A model generated the notes under the pieces. It saw only the letters and a program-made list of their open reading frames with translations, was not told the origin of the DNA and ran no database searches. DNA of 10,733 nt from Propionibacteriaceae bacterium. Lineage in GTDB: Bacteria > Actinomycetota > Actinomycetes > Propionibacteriales > Propionibacteriaceae. Where the stretch lies: contig JAISTI010000036.1 in assembly GCA_031272685.1 (NCBI GenBank), positions 1 through 10,733 of the forward strand, in the 5' to 3' direction. The translations under genes were made by a program, and so were the position numbers. Each line of letters starts with the position of its first letter. The first letter of the stretch is position 1. Shown one piece after another: positions 1 to 7,073 of this stretch.

Positions 1-62
1 GGAGTTGAACCCGCAACCTTCTGATCCGTAGTCAGATGCTCTATCCATTGAGCTACTGGCGC
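1..62 (-). tRNA. tRNA-Arg (anticodon ACG), 3' end cut by window edge
   Basis: Read on the minus strand from base 62, the sequence gives acceptor strand GCGCCAG, bases TA, a D arm (GCTC...GAGC), an anticodon arm TCTGA-CTACGGA-TCAGA and a T arm starting GCGGG-TTCAACT. The seven-base loop places ACG at the anticodon, which reads arginine CGN codons (A34 is normally deaminated to inosine). The rest of the T stem and the 3' acceptor strand lie left of base 1. It sits 53 nt downstream of tRNA-Ala on the same strand and is probably co-transcribed with it. Confidence 0.95.
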
Positions 63-80
63 TTGGCTTTCCGGCCTCGG

Positions 81-98
81 CCAGCCGTGAGCGGCTGG
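81..98 (-). other. Hairpin between the two tRNA genes
   Basis: A perfect 7-bp inverted repeat (CCAGCCG, bases 81-87; CGGCTGG, bases 92-98) encloses a four-base loop in the spacer between tRNA-Ala and tRNA-Arg. No T-run follows on the minus strand, so it looks more like a processing or spacer hairpin in a two-tRNA transcript than a strong intrinsic terminator. Function is inferred only. Confidence 0.45.
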
Positions 99-115
99 TC
101 GAAAACTGGAGAGCG

Positions 116-188
116 TGGAGCATAGGGGATTCGAACCCCTGACCTCTTCCATGCCATGGAAGCGCGCTACCAACTGCGCCAATGCCCC
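116..188 (-). tRNA. tRNA-Ala (anticodon GGC)
   Basis: A complete 73-base cloverleaf on the minus strand. Acceptor strands GGGGCAT and ATGCTCC pair with one G-T wobble and are followed by discriminator A. The D arm is GCGC/GCGC, the anticodon arm CTTCC-ATGGCAT-GGAAG and the T arm AGGGG-TTCGAAT-CCCCT. Loop position gives anticodon GGC, which decodes alanine GCC/GCU. The three bases after the discriminator are CGC, so CCA is not encoded and must be added by nucleotidyltransferase. It follows rsfS on the same strand and precedes tRNA-Arg. Confidence 0.97.
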
Positions 189-202
189 AAGAGCGGATAC
201 CT

Positions 203-232
203 ACTATAGCCGCTGGCAGCTTGATTCGGTAA
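203..232 (-). promoter_or_regulatory. Candidate promoter for the tRNA-Ala/tRNA-Arg pair
   Basis: On the minus strand a good -10 hexamer, TATAGT (bases 208-203, 5 of 6 to consensus), lies 18 nt after a weak -35 hexamer TTACCG (bases 232-227). The predicted start near base 196 is a few bases before the mature 5' end of tRNA-Ala at 188. The elements fall in the 44-bp gap after rsfS, so the tRNAs could have their own promoter besides read-through from the rplU unit. The -35 match is poor. Confidence 0.45.
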
Positions 233-613
233 TCAGACGGCCACCTTGTCGGGCTCGTCCGAGGGGAGCTGGATGGCGGGGCAGTCCATCCACAGCCGGT
301 CGAGGGCGTACAGCTCGCGGGCATCTTTGTGCTGCACATGCACCACCACGTCCAAGTAGTCCAGCAGCACCCATTGCGCCTCGCGCTCCCCCTCTCGGCG
401 GACTGGCTTGAACCCGGCTCGCAGCAACTGCTCCTCCACATTGTCCACGACCGCGCCCACCTGCCGCTCGTTGGCGGCGGTGGCGATCAGGAAGACGTCG
501 GCCAGCGGCAGCCGCTCGGAGACGTCGAACGCCTTCACGTCGGTGGCCAGCTTGTCGGCCGCCGCCTTCGCGGCGATCTGGGTGATTTCAACTGCCTGGG
601 TGCTGGTGGTCAT
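233..613 (-). CDS. rsfS: Ribosomal silencing factor RsfS
   Basis: A 126-residue protein of the RsfS (DUF143/Iojap) family, which binds ribosomal protein L14 on the large subunit and blocks joining with the small subunit when nutrients are short. Visible family marks are LADVFLIATAANERQV in the first half and WVLLDYLDVVVHV followed by ARELYALDRLW in the second half; the length is normal for a bacterial RsfS. The ATG start overlaps the nadD stop by 4 bases (ATGA), and a strong ribosome site (GGAGG, about bases 616-622 on the minus strand) lies inside the nadD end. It is the last protein gene of the rplU-to-rsfS unit. The nadD-rsfS pairing is the common bacterial arrangement and supports the call. 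Confidence 0.95.
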   Translation of the reverse strand: MTTSTQAVEITQIAAKAAADKLATDVKAFDVSERLPLADVFLIATAANERQVGAVVDNVEEQLLRAGFKPVRREGEREAQWVLLDYLDVVVHVQHKDARELYALDRLWMDCPAIQLPSDEPDKVAV

Positions 614-1206
614 GCTCCTCCTTCTTGGTACAGGCGGTGTTGTTCAATATAGGTGACGACGGCGTCGGGGACGAGATACGAAAGCGGCAGCCCGGCCGCC
701 GCCCGCTCGCGGCATTCGGTGGACGAAATAGCCACCCCGGCGCTTCCGACCAGTGTGAATGGGAACGGAAGCAATCCAGCCAGGCCCTCCGGCAAGGCCG
801 TTCCGGGACGGGTGACGGCCACCACCCGCGCGCGGCGCACCACGTCCTGCCACTGCCGCCAAGTGGTCAAGCCCAGCAGGGCGTCCGCGCCGACAATCAG
901 ATGCAGCTCCCCCGCCTCTTCCAGTTCGGCGAGGGTGTCGATGGTGTACGTCGGCCCCGGCCGGTCCAGCTCGACGCGGCTCACTTCGAAGAACGGGTTG
1001 GATGCGGTGGCGGCGGCGAGCATCGCCAGCCGGTGCTCCCCGGCGGTGATGGCGCGCCCGGCCTTCTGCCAAGGCTGCCCGGCGGGCACGAAAACCACCT
1101 TGTCCAAACCGAGCCGGAACCGCACCTCGTTGGCGGCAGCCAGATGGCCGAGGTGGACCGGATCGAAGGTGCCTCCGAAAATCCCTGTCTTCACCTGTTC
1201 AGCCAA
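610..1206 (-). CDS. nadD: Nicotinate-nucleotide adenylyltransferase NadD
   Basis: Transfers AMP from ATP to nicotinate mononucleotide, giving nicotinate adenine dinucleotide, the step before NadE. The 198-residue protein has the nucleotidyltransferase signature GGTFDPVHLGH at residues 11-21, the segment VGADALLGLTTW at about 106-116, and ISSTECR at 160-166, matching the ISSTxxR motif of the family. The start is a TTG at base 1206: the site AGGGGAAGG lies about 6 nt upstream of it, whereas the alternative GTG at 1194 is about 18 nt away. The TTG overlaps the end of the preceding PQ-loop gene by 8 bases, which favours coupled translation; a rare TTG start may also keep output low. The stop overlaps rsfS by 4 bases. 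Confidence 0.95.
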   Translation of the reverse strand: MAEQVKTGIFGGTFDPVHLGHLAAANEVRFRLGLDKVVFVPAGQPWQKAGRAITAGEHRLAMLAAATASNPFFEVSRVELDRPGPTYTIDTLAELEEAGELHLIVGADALLGLTTWRQWQDVVRRARVVAVTRPGTALPEGLAGLLPFPFTLVGSAGVAISSTECRERAAAGLPLSYLVPDAVVTYIEQHRLYQEGGA

Positions 1207-1858
1207 TTGAGCCTTCCCCTAGGCGTGCCGTTTCCCCCACTCTAGGCGCTGGCGGCGGATAAGGCCGGAAGGCGCGCAAACCGCCCAGCCGCAGCAACCG
1301 CCAAACCAGGTTGAAACCCACCACCACCTCGGTGGCAACGCACACCAGGATCGTGCCCGGATCCTCCAGCAGAATCGCCCACCAGGCCCACACCACCTGG
1401 TTCAGGTTTTGCAGCACCAAGACCAGCACCGATACCCCCGTCACCTGCGGCGAACGCACCAAATCGACGCTCTGCCCGGCGTTGGAAAAACACTGCAGGC
1501 AGGCCACCGGAATCCCGAACCACAGCGAGCCGAACACCAAATCCATGGTGACCATGACGGCCAGGATGCCCAGCCCCGGCAGGAACATCTTCCACACCGG
1601 CACACCGCGGGTGCGGATCAGCATCACGCATACGAAAACGCCGATCAGCTCGGTGCCCGCGTTGCAGATGATCATCGGCAGCTGCCCGATGACGACGCCG
1701 TGCGCCAGCCAGCAGGCGACCGTCCCGAAACTGATCTGCCAATAGATGATCGCAATGCCGGACGCGTCGCGGGTGCGCAGCAGCCGGATGAACTGCGGCA
1801 GGCCGATGGATATGGTGATGACGGTGGCCAGCCACCCCATCACGTCAACCAACGCCAT
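1199..1858 (-). CDS. PQ-loop (SWEET-like) seven-helix membrane protein, copy 1
   Basis: A 219-residue hydrophobic protein with two PQ-loop repeats. Seven membrane segments can be read by eye at about residues 7-25, 35-55, 60-81, 91-112, 113-133, 142-163 and 168-187, a 3+1+3 layout as in eukaryotic SWEET carriers; bacterial SemiSWEETs have only three helices. Repeat 1 carries PQ at 21-22, then LLRTRDASG; repeat 2 carries GQ at 128-129, then VDLVRS. Trp50 and Asn66 fall where SemiSWEETs place their sugar-binding Trp and Asn. A soluble proline-rich tail follows residue 190. The start overlaps the second PQ-loop gene by 14 bases, and the two proteins are clearly paralogues. PQ-loop proteins move sugars or amino acids passively; the substrate here is unknown. 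Confidence 0.85.
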   Translation of the reverse strand: MALVDVMGWLATVITISIGLPQFIRLLRTRDASGIAIIYWQISFGTVACWLAHGVVIGQLPMIICNAGTELIGVFVCVMLIRTRGVPVWKMFLPGLGILAVMVTMDLVFGSLWFGIPVACLQCFSNAGQSVDLVRSPQVTGVSVLVLVLQNLNQVVWAWWAILLEDPGTILVCVATEVVVGFNLVWRLLRLGGLRAFRPYPPPAPRVGETARLGEGSIG

Positions 1859-2480
1859 CAGCGCCAGCTTTCGCGAACAGCGCGGGCACCCCGGCCCGGC
1901 GCAGCAGCCACCACAGCATGTTGAACCAGACGAGCACGCCCGTCACCCAGCTGGTGATGATGGTGCCGGCGTCGTTCATCAGATGCCCCCACGCCACCCA
2001 GACGATCTGGTTGACGGTGTACGCCAGCAGGAAAAACGGCGCCACCCCGCTGATGCTGCGCGAGCGCACCAGGCTGATGCTCTGCCCGCCGTTGGCCAAC
2101 ACGGAAGGAATGCTCGAAAGCAGCCCGAACACGAACGAGCCGACGAAAAAATCCGCCGCGACGAACGCCGCCGCCATCGCCAGGCCGGGCGCCAGCAGCC
2201 GGAAATAGCCAATCCCGCGCGTCTGGTGCAGCAACACGATGACCGTGCCGGTGACGATGGCCGACAGCCCGTTCGGCACCACCATGTTCCAGGCGTTGCT
2301 GCCCTGCAGGCACAGGATCAGCCCGTGTGAAAACCAGATGATGTCGATGCAGACCTTCAGCTGCCAGAAGAACACCGAAAGCCCGGCGGTGTCGCGGGTG
2401 CGCCACAACTTGACCATTTGGGGGACGCCCAAGACCGTGGACAGGACCGCGCCCGTCCAGCCGATGACCAGCGTGACCAC
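1845..2480 (-). CDS. PQ-loop (SWEET-like) seven-helix membrane protein, copy 2
   Basis: A 211-residue membrane protein, paralogous to its downstream neighbour (shared PQ-x(4)-L-x-RTRD, NxGQSxxLVRS, NQxVW and PGL segments). It has PQ at residues 20-21, Trp49 and Asn70 in repeat 1, and GQ at 132-133 with Trp161 in repeat 2, again with about seven membrane helices in a 3+1+3 layout. The reading frame stays open far into obg, but the sensible start is GTG at 2480, one base after the obg stop: GGGGAG at the obg end serves as ribosome site and the first helix begins immediately. The longer upstream reading is only the obg shadow. Likely a passive carrier of a small sugar or amino acid; it could work alone or as a heteromer with copy 1. 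Confidence 0.83.
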   Translation of the reverse strand: MVTLVIGWTGAVLSTVLGVPQMVKLWRTRDTAGLSVFFWQLKVCIDIIWFSHGLILCLQGSNAWNMVVPNGLSAIVTGTVIVLLHQTRGIGYFRLLAPGLAMAAAFVAADFFVGSFVFGLLSSIPSVLANGGQSISLVRSRSISGVAPFFLLAYTVNQIVWVAWGHLMNDAGTIITSWVTGVLVWFNMLWWLLRRAGVPALFAKAGADGVG

Positions 2481-2481
2481 T

Positions 2482-3930
2482 TCACTCCCCAGTGTCGTCA
2501 GGAACGCCGTCCACCATATCCTCCGAATGGTACAGCGCGTCGCGTTCCCTCCGGCGCTGGACGGCCGGACGCACCTGGCGCAGCCGCTGATCCTCGCCGC
2601 GGGAAGCCAACAGCTCGGCCCCCACCTCCACCTGCGGCGCGAAATCGAAAACCACCGCGCCGTCGCCCGGCCCGATAGCCACCGCGTCGCCCGGCTCCGC
2701 GCCCAGCTCCAGCAGCTTTTCCTCGATGCCGAGGCGGGCCAGCCGGTCGGCGAGATAACCCACCGCCTCCGCGTTACCGAAATCCGTCTGCCGCACCCAG
2801 CGCTGCGGCTTAGCGCCCAACACCCGCCAGACGAAACCCTCGCCCGCGCCCTCTTTCGAGATGGCGAACTCCGGGCCGGCGTCCACCGGCTTGGGCCGCA
2901 ACACCAGCCGCGGCACCTCCGGCTCAATCTCGCGCCGCTGACGCACCACGGCGGCCATCGCGAAAACCAGCTGCCGCAAACCCGCGCCGTTCTTGGTGGA
3001 GACGGGGAACACTTGCAGCCCGCGCGCCTCCAACTCCGGCCGCACCAGCTCGGCCAGATCGGCGGCATCCGGCACGTCCACCTTGTTCAAGGCGACCAGC
3101 CGGGGCCGGTCTTCCAGCCCGCCGTGCGCCGCCAACTCCGCCTCGATGACGTCGAGGTCGGTGAGCGGATCCCGCCCCGGCTCGTAGGTGGCGCAGTCGA
3201 TGACGTGGACGATGGCCTGGCAGCGCTCAATGTGCCGCAAGAAATCAAACCCAAGGCCCTTGCCCAGCGAAGCCCCTTCGATCAGGCCGGGCACATCGGC
3301 CACGGTGAAGGTGCCCGCCTCGGTGACGACCACTCCCAAGTTCGGCACCAGGGTGGTGAAAGGGTAGTCGGCGATCTTTGGCCGGGCCCGCGAGATGGCA
3401 GCGATCAGGGAAGACTTGCCGGCCGACGGGAAACCCACCAGCCCGATGTCGGCCACCACCTTCAGTTCCAGCTGCACCAGCCGAGATTCGCCTTCCTCAC
3501 CCAGCAGCGCGAAACCGGGGGCCTTGCGGGTGGGCGAGGCCAGCGCGGCGTTGCCGAGCCCGCCGCGGCCGCCCTGCGCGATAACCGCCTCCGGATTGGC
3601 AGCGGTCAAATCGGCGATCAGCTCGCCGGTTTCGAGATCGGTGGCGACGGTGCCCTCCGGCACCCGCAGCACCACATCCTCCCCGTTGGCGCCGTTGGCG
3701 ACATCGCCCGTGCCCGGCTGCCCGTTCGGGGCCGCCCTACGCGACTGCCGGTGATACTCGACGAGCGTGGTCAGGCCAGGGTCGACGCGCAGGATGACCG
3801 AGCCGCCGTTGCCGCCGTCCGGCCCACCCAGCGGCTTGAATTTTTCCCGTTTGACGGACGCGCAGCCGTTGCCGCCCTTGCCGGCGGAAACTGTGAATTT
3901 GACCCGGTCTACGAACGAGGGAATCGCCAT
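2482..3930 (-). CDS. obg: Obg/CgtA family GTPase
   Basis: An essential GTPase that helps assemble the 50S subunit and links ribosome maturation to stress signalling. The 482-residue protein shows the glycine-rich Obg fold at residues 1-160 (e.g. GGPDGGNGG at 35-43 and GGRGGLGN at 120-127) and the G domain: P-loop GFPSAGKSS at 166-174, switch [14 protein letters not shown]3 DVPGLIEG at 212-219, NKVD at 282-285 and STK at 311-313. An OCT domain covers about 357-430. A charged, probably disordered tail of about 50 residues follows; tails of this sort are common in actinobacterial Obg proteins. The ATG at 3930 has a clear GGAGG site. Position after rplU-rpmA is the conserved bacterial order. The stop is one base before the PQ-loop gene start. 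Confidence 0.98.
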   Translation of the reverse strand: MAIPSFVDRVKFTVSAGKGGNGCASVKREKFKPLGGPDGGNGGSVILRVDPGLTTLVEYHRQSRRAAPNGQPGTGDVANGANGEDVVLRVPEGTVATDLETGELIADLTAANPEAVIAQGGRGGLGNAALASPTRKAPGFALLGEEGESRLVQLELKVVADIGLVGFPSAGKSSLIAAISRARPKIADYPFTTLVPNLGVVVTEAGTFTVADVPGLIEGASLGKGLGFDFLRHIERCQAIVHVIDCATYEPGRDPLTDLDVIEAELAAHGGLEDRPRLVALNKVDVPDAADLAELVRPELEARGLQVFPVSTKNGAGLRQLVFAMAAVVRQRREIEPEVPRLVLRPKPVDAGPEFAISKEGAGEGFVWRVLGAKPQRWVRQTDFGNAEAVGYLADRLARLGIEEKLLELGAEPGDAVAIGPGDGAVVFDFAPQVEVGAELLASRGEDQRLRQVRPAVQRRRERDALYHSEDMVDGVPDDTGE

Positions 3931-3974
3931 CTATCCCTCCAGGAAATGCGCCGGGCTGCGGGGGACGGCGAAGG

Positions 3975-4223
3975 CTAGGCTTCGACGTCGATGATCCGGC
4001 GGCCCCGGCGGATGCCGAAGGCGACCTTGCCGGCGCGGGTGGCGAAAATCGTGTCGTCGCCGCCGCGGCCAGTGCCCTCGCCGGGATGGAAATGGGTGCC
4101 GTGCTGGCGGACGATAATCTCGCCGGCGTTCACTTGCTCGCCGCCGAAGCGCTTCACGCCGAGGCGCTGCGCGTTGGAGTCGCGGCCGTTGCGCGAACTG
4201 GATGCGCCCTTCTTATGTGCCAT
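3975..4223 (-). CDS. rpmA: 50S ribosomal protein L27
   Basis: An 82-residue L27 of normal length. It begins [16 protein letters not shown] and contains [16 protein letters not shown] and [19 protein letters not shown], all diagnostic of the family. The flexible N-terminus reaches towards the peptidyl-transferase centre of the 50S subunit. The mature-type N-terminus starts directly at AHKKG, without the cleavable extension of some Firmicutes. Its ribosome site GAGGAG overlaps the rplU stop codon, 10 nt downstream of rplU, so the two are probably co-translated. Confidence 0.98.
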   Translation of the reverse strand: MAHKKGASSSRNGRDSNAQRLGVKRFGGEQVNAGEIIVRQHGTHFHPGEGTGRGGDDTIFATRAGKVAFGIRRGRRIIDVEA

Positions 4224-4233
4224 TTCTAACTCC

Positions 4234-4542
4234 TCAGCTTTCGATCGCGGTGACCTTGACCTGCGTGTAGCGCTGGCGGTGGCCCTGACGCTTCTTGTAG
4301 CCGGTCTTGTTCTTGTATTTCAGGATGCGGATCTTCGGGCCCTTGACCTCGGCCAGGACCTGCGCGGAAACTTTGACTTTGCCCAGCGCGGCGGCGTCGG
4401 AAGTGACGGCCTCGCCGTCCACCACCAGCAGCGGGGTCAGCTCGACGGAATCGCCCACACCGGCTTCGAGCAGATCGACATCGACCACATCGCCGACGGC
4501 CACCTTGTGCTGCCGCCCGCCGCTGCGAACAATCGCGTACAT
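4234..4542 (-). CDS. rplU: 50S ribosomal protein L21
   Basis: A 102-residue L21. It opens with [18 protein letters not shown] and ends with the 23S-binding signature [19 protein letters not shown], at the usual length. It is the first gene of the minus-strand unit rplU-rpmA-obg-(two PQ-loop genes)-nadD-rsfS. A GGAG site lies 7 nt before the ATG. The roughly 55-nt predicted leader contains a small hairpin, and a promoter is visible further upstream. Confidence 0.98.
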   Translation of the reverse strand: MYAIVRSGGRQHKVAVGDVVDVDLLEAGVGDSVELTPLLVVDGEAVTSDAAALGKVKVSAQVLAEVKGPKIRILKYKNKTGYKKRQGHRQRYTQVKVTAIES

Positions 4543-4571
4543 TTCTTCACTCCATTACTTCTGCACTTGCG

Positions 4572-4587
4572 CGCGCCAGCAGGCGCG
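4572..4587 (-). other. Hairpin in the rplU leader
   Basis: A perfect 6-bp GC-only inverted repeat (CGCGCC at 4572-4577, GGCGCG at 4582-4587) with a four-base loop lies between the predicted transcription start (about 4597) and the rplU ribosome site. It could stabilise the mRNA or take part in autogenous control of a ribosomal operon, but no known leader motif is recognisable. Confidence 0.4.
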
Positions 4588-4603
4588 TAAACACCGAAGG
4601 TCA

Positions 4604-4633
4604 ACATTACCTTTTGCCTCCAAGGACGGTCAA
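4604..4633 (-). promoter_or_regulatory. Candidate promoter of the rplU-rpmA-obg unit
   Basis: On the minus strand, -35 hexamer TTGACC (bases 4633-4628, 5 of 6) is followed after 18 nt by TAATGT (4609-4604), which fits the actinobacterial TAnnnT form of the -10. The expected start near 4597 gives a leader of about 55 nt for rplU. A second TTGACC follows at 4604-4599 but has no good -10 behind it. The region also serves as upstream DNA of the divergent nadE. Confidence 0.6.
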
Positions 4634-4673
4634 ATAGTTCGTGGCCCCCCGCCGCTGGCGGCAAGATGGTGCC

Positions 4674-6641
4674 GTGGATTTCGACAACCTGTACGACCAG
4701 GGGTTCGCCCGCGTCGCCGCGTGCTCGTTTCCGGTGCGCTTGGCGCAGCCGCAGGCGAACGCCGAAGCGGTGGCCGCGCAGGCCCGGCAGGTTGCGGCCG
4801 AAGGCGGGGTGCTGGCCGTCTTTCCCGAATTGTGCCTGACGGGCTACTCCCTCGACGACCTCTTCATGCAGGAGACGCTGCTGTCCGCCACCCTCTCCGC
4901 CTTGCGCTGGCTCGCGGACGCGACCGCCGATGTGGAGGCGCTGCTGGTGGTGGGCGCGCCGCTGCTGTCCGGCGGCCGGCTCTACAACTGCGCCGTCGCC
5001 CTGGCCAAAGGGCAACTGCTCGGCGCGGTGCCGAAGTCCTACCTGCCGAACTACCGCGAGTTCTACGAGCACCGGCAGTTCGCCTCCGGCATCGGGGTGA
5101 GCACCCCCTCCGCGCTCGGCTTCCAAATCGCCACCGGGCAGCTGTTCAACGTGGAGACGGTACCCGGGCTCGTCCTCGGCATCGAAGTGTGCGAAGACAT
5201 GTGGGTGCCGGTCTCCCCCGCCGACACGGCCGCCCTCGCGGGGGCCACCGTCATCGCGAACCTGTCCGGCTCGCCCATCACCGTCGGCAAAGCCCGCGAG
5301 CGCAAAATGCTGGCCCAATCCGCGTCCGCCCGGCAGCTCGGCGCGTACGTCTACGCGGCGGCCGGCGCCGGGGAATCCTCCACCGATCTGTCTTGGGACG
5401 GCCAGACGTTCGTCTGCGAATGCGGCGAGCTGATCGGCGAATCCGAGCGTTTCAGCGACGCACCCGTCACCACCTTCGCCGACATCGACCTGGCCGCGAT
5501 TACCCAAAACCGGCTGCGGCAAGGCACTTTCGACGACAACGCCCGCGAATGCGCCGCCGACGCCGACGAAATCCTGGTGCGCGTCCAGCCGCCCTCCGGG
5601 AACCTCGGGCTGCTCCGGGAGGTCTCCCGCCACCCTTTTGTCCCTGACGATCCCGCGCGCCGCGAACAAGACTGCTACGAGGCGTACAACATCCAAGTCT
5701 CCGGGCTGATCCAGCGGATGCGCTCGATAGGCGAGCCCAAGGTGGTGATTGGCGTCTCCGGCGGGCTGGACTCCTCGCACGCGCTCATCGTGGCCGCCAA
5801 AGCCCTCGACCGGCTCGGCCGCCCCCGGTCGGACATTCTGGCCTTCACCATGCCCGGCTTCGCCACCTCGGCAGCCACCAAGGCGAACGCGACCGCGCTG
5901 GCCACCGCCATCGGCGCCAGCTTCGCCGAGCTGGACATCCGCCCGGCCGCCCGGCAGCTGCTGGCCGATCTCGGCCATCCGTTCGCTGACGGCGAGCCGG
6001 TGTACGACGTCACCTTCGAGAATGTGCAAGCCGGGCTGCGCACCGACTACCTTTTCCGGCTGGCCAACCAGCGCGGCGGGATCGTGCTCGGCACCGGCGA
6101 CCTTTCCGAGCTGGCCCTCGGCTGGTGCACCTACGGCGTCGGCGACCACATGTCGCACTACAACGTGAACTCCGGGGTGCCAAAGACGCTCATCCAGCAC
6201 CTGATCCGCTGGGTGGCCGATTCCGGCCAATTCGACGACGGGGTGGGGCGCACGCTGCTGGCCGTCCTCGATACCGAGATCACCCCGGAGCTGGTGCCGG
6301 CGGCGGACGGCGAACGGCCGCAGTCCACGCAGGCGAGCGTCGGGCCGTACGACTTGCAGGATTTCAACCTGTTCTACACACTGCGGCTGGGCTTGGCGCC
6401 GCACCAGATTGCCTTCCGCTGCCAGCACGCCTGGGCCGGTGTTTACCGGCTGGCGGACATCAAGGGCTGGCTGGGGGTTTTCGTCCGCCGCTTCTTCGCC
6501 AACCAGTTCAAGCGCTCGGCGGTGCCCAACGGGCCGAAGGTGGTGCGCGGCGGCTCGCTCTCGCCCCGCGGCGACTGGCGGATGCCCTCCGACGCCAGCC
6601 CGGAAGCCTGGCTGGCCGACATCGACACCATTCCCGGCTGA
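4674..6641 (+). CDS. nadE: Glutamine-dependent NAD(+) synthetase NadE
   Basis: Converts nicotinate adenine dinucleotide to NAD with ATP, using ammonia from glutamine. The N-terminal nitrilase-like glutaminase domain (about residues 1-290) has the triad Glu52 (FPELCLTGYS), Lys121 (PKSYLPNYREFYE) and Cys173 (EVCEDMW). The C-terminal synthetase domain has the P-loop SGGLDS at 362-367 and the stretch TGDLSELALGW. Architecture follows the mycobacterial enzyme, with the region after HAW near the C-terminus shorter than I remember there. I start at the GTG at 4674 (655 residues) because its first residues, VDFDNLYDQGF, line up with the mycobacterial start; a GTG at 4641 would add 11 residues. Neither start has a strong ribosome site, so a leaderless mRNA is possible. 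The gene diverges from rplU and converges on glnK. Confidence 0.97.
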   Translation: MDFDNLYDQGFARVAACSFPVRLAQPQANAEAVAAQARQVAAEGGVLAVFPELCLTGYSLDDLFMQETLLSATLSALRWLADATADVEALLVVGAPLLSGGRLYNCAVALAKGQLLGAVPKSYLPNYREFYEHRQFASGIGVSTPSALGFQIATGQLFNVETVPGLVLGIEVCEDMWVPVSPADTAALAGATVIANLSGSPITVGKARERKMLAQSASARQLGAYVYAAAGAGESSTDLSWDGQTFVCECGELIGESERFSDAPVTTFADIDLAAITQNRLRQGTFDDNARECAADADEILVRVQPPSGNLGLLREVSRHPFVPDDPARREQDCYEAYNIQVSGLIQRMRSIGEPKVVIGVSGGLDSSHALIVAAKALDRLGRPRSDILAFTMPGFATSAATKANATALATAIGASFAELDIRPAARQLLADLGHPFADGEPVYDVTFENVQAGLRTDYLFRLANQRGGIVLGTGDLSELALGWCTYGVGDHMSHYNVNSGVPKTLIQHLIRWVADSGQFDDGVGRTLLAVLDTEITPELVPAADGERPQSTQASVGPYDLQDFNLFYTLRLGLAPHQIAFRCQHAWAGVYRLADIKGWLGVFVRRFFANQFKRSAVPNGPKVVRGGSLSPRGDWRMPSDASPEAWLADIDTIPG

Positions 6642-6692
6642 TTCCGGAACCGGCTTGCTCGCGGCGCAAACAGACCGCGCCTTAAATGGCAA

Positions 6693-6716
6693 GGCGCGCG
6701 GCCGAAGCCGCGCGCC
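6693..6716. terminator. Strong hairpin between convergent nadE and glnK
   Basis: A perfect 10-bp GC-only inverted repeat (GGCGCGCGGC at 6693-6702, GCCGCGCGCC at 6707-6716) with a four-base loop. On the minus strand the loop reads C(TTCG)G, the extra-stable UUCG tetraloop in RNA, pointing to use by the amtB-glnK transcript; it also follows nadE by about 50 nt. Neither side has a good T-run, as is frequent for actinobacterial hairpin terminators. Confidence 0.7.
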
Positions 6717-6731
6717 CGCATAGGAGGTTGT

Positions 6732-7070
6732 TCAGATAGCCGCCGGACCGGATTCTCCGGTGCGGATCCGTACGGCGGTATCCACGGGGACCACCCAGAT
6801 CTTGCCGTCACCGACCTGGCCGGTGCGCGCCGACTGCAAGATGACGCCCACAAGCGGCTCCACCTCGGAATCGTCCACCAGCACTTCGATGCGGATCTTG
6901 AGAATGAAGTCGATGGAGTATTCCTCACCGCGGTACACCTCAAGGTGCCCCCGCTGCCGGCCGTAGCCGCTGACTTCGGTGATTGTCATGCCGTTCACGC
7001 CATGACGGACGAGGGCCTTTTGGACCTCCTCGATCATGTCCGGCTGGATGATTGCGACCACGAGTTTCAT
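6732..7070 (-). CDS. glnK: P-II nitrogen regulatory protein (GlnK/GlnB type)
   Basis: A 112-residue P-II signal protein. It senses ATP/ADP and 2-oxoglutarate and, in GlnK forms, plugs the AmtB channel through its T-loop. The T-loop region GRQRGHLEVYRGEEYS contains Tyr51, the residue adenylylated by GlnD in actinobacteria. The B-loop TGQVGDGKIWV with Lys90 and the N-terminal MKLVVAIIQP are typical. It starts 3 nt after the amtB stop with a GGGG site inside the amtB end, the classic coupled amtB-glnK pair. No glnD follows, as the next gene is the convergent nadE. Sequence alone does not separate GlnB from GlnK; the amtB linkage favours GlnK. Confidence 0.95.
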   Translation of the reverse strand: MKLVVAIIQPDMIEEVQKALVRHGVNGMTITEVSGYGRQRGHLEVYRGEEYSIDFILKIRIEVLVDDSEVEPLVGVILQSARTGQVGDGKIWVVPVDTAVRIRTGESGPAAI

Positions 7071-7073
7071 AGC

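Noticed and set aside
115..411. Open frame on the plus strand starting MEHRGFEPLTS
   Set aside because: This is the well-known false translation of the antisense strand of a tRNA gene; it overlaps tRNA-Ala and rsfS and has no homologue-like features beyond that.
1845..3068. PQ-loop copy 2 as a 407-residue fusion with a long N-terminal domain
   Set aside because: The extra N-terminal half is an alternative frame of obg, rich in Arg, Trp, Ser and Cys. The GTG at 2480 with a ribosome site and a helix directly behind it is the better start.
2239..3978. A 579-codon open frame antisense to obg and PQ-loop copy 2
   Set aside because: Antisense shadow spanning two genes, His/Arg/Gln-rich, with no recognisable motif.
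4437..6692. A 751-codon open frame antisense to nadE
   Set aside because: Long antisense frames are expected in GC-rich genes with strong third-position bias. The translation is Gly/Val/Asp/Gln-rich with no domain, while the sense strand encodes a complete NadE.
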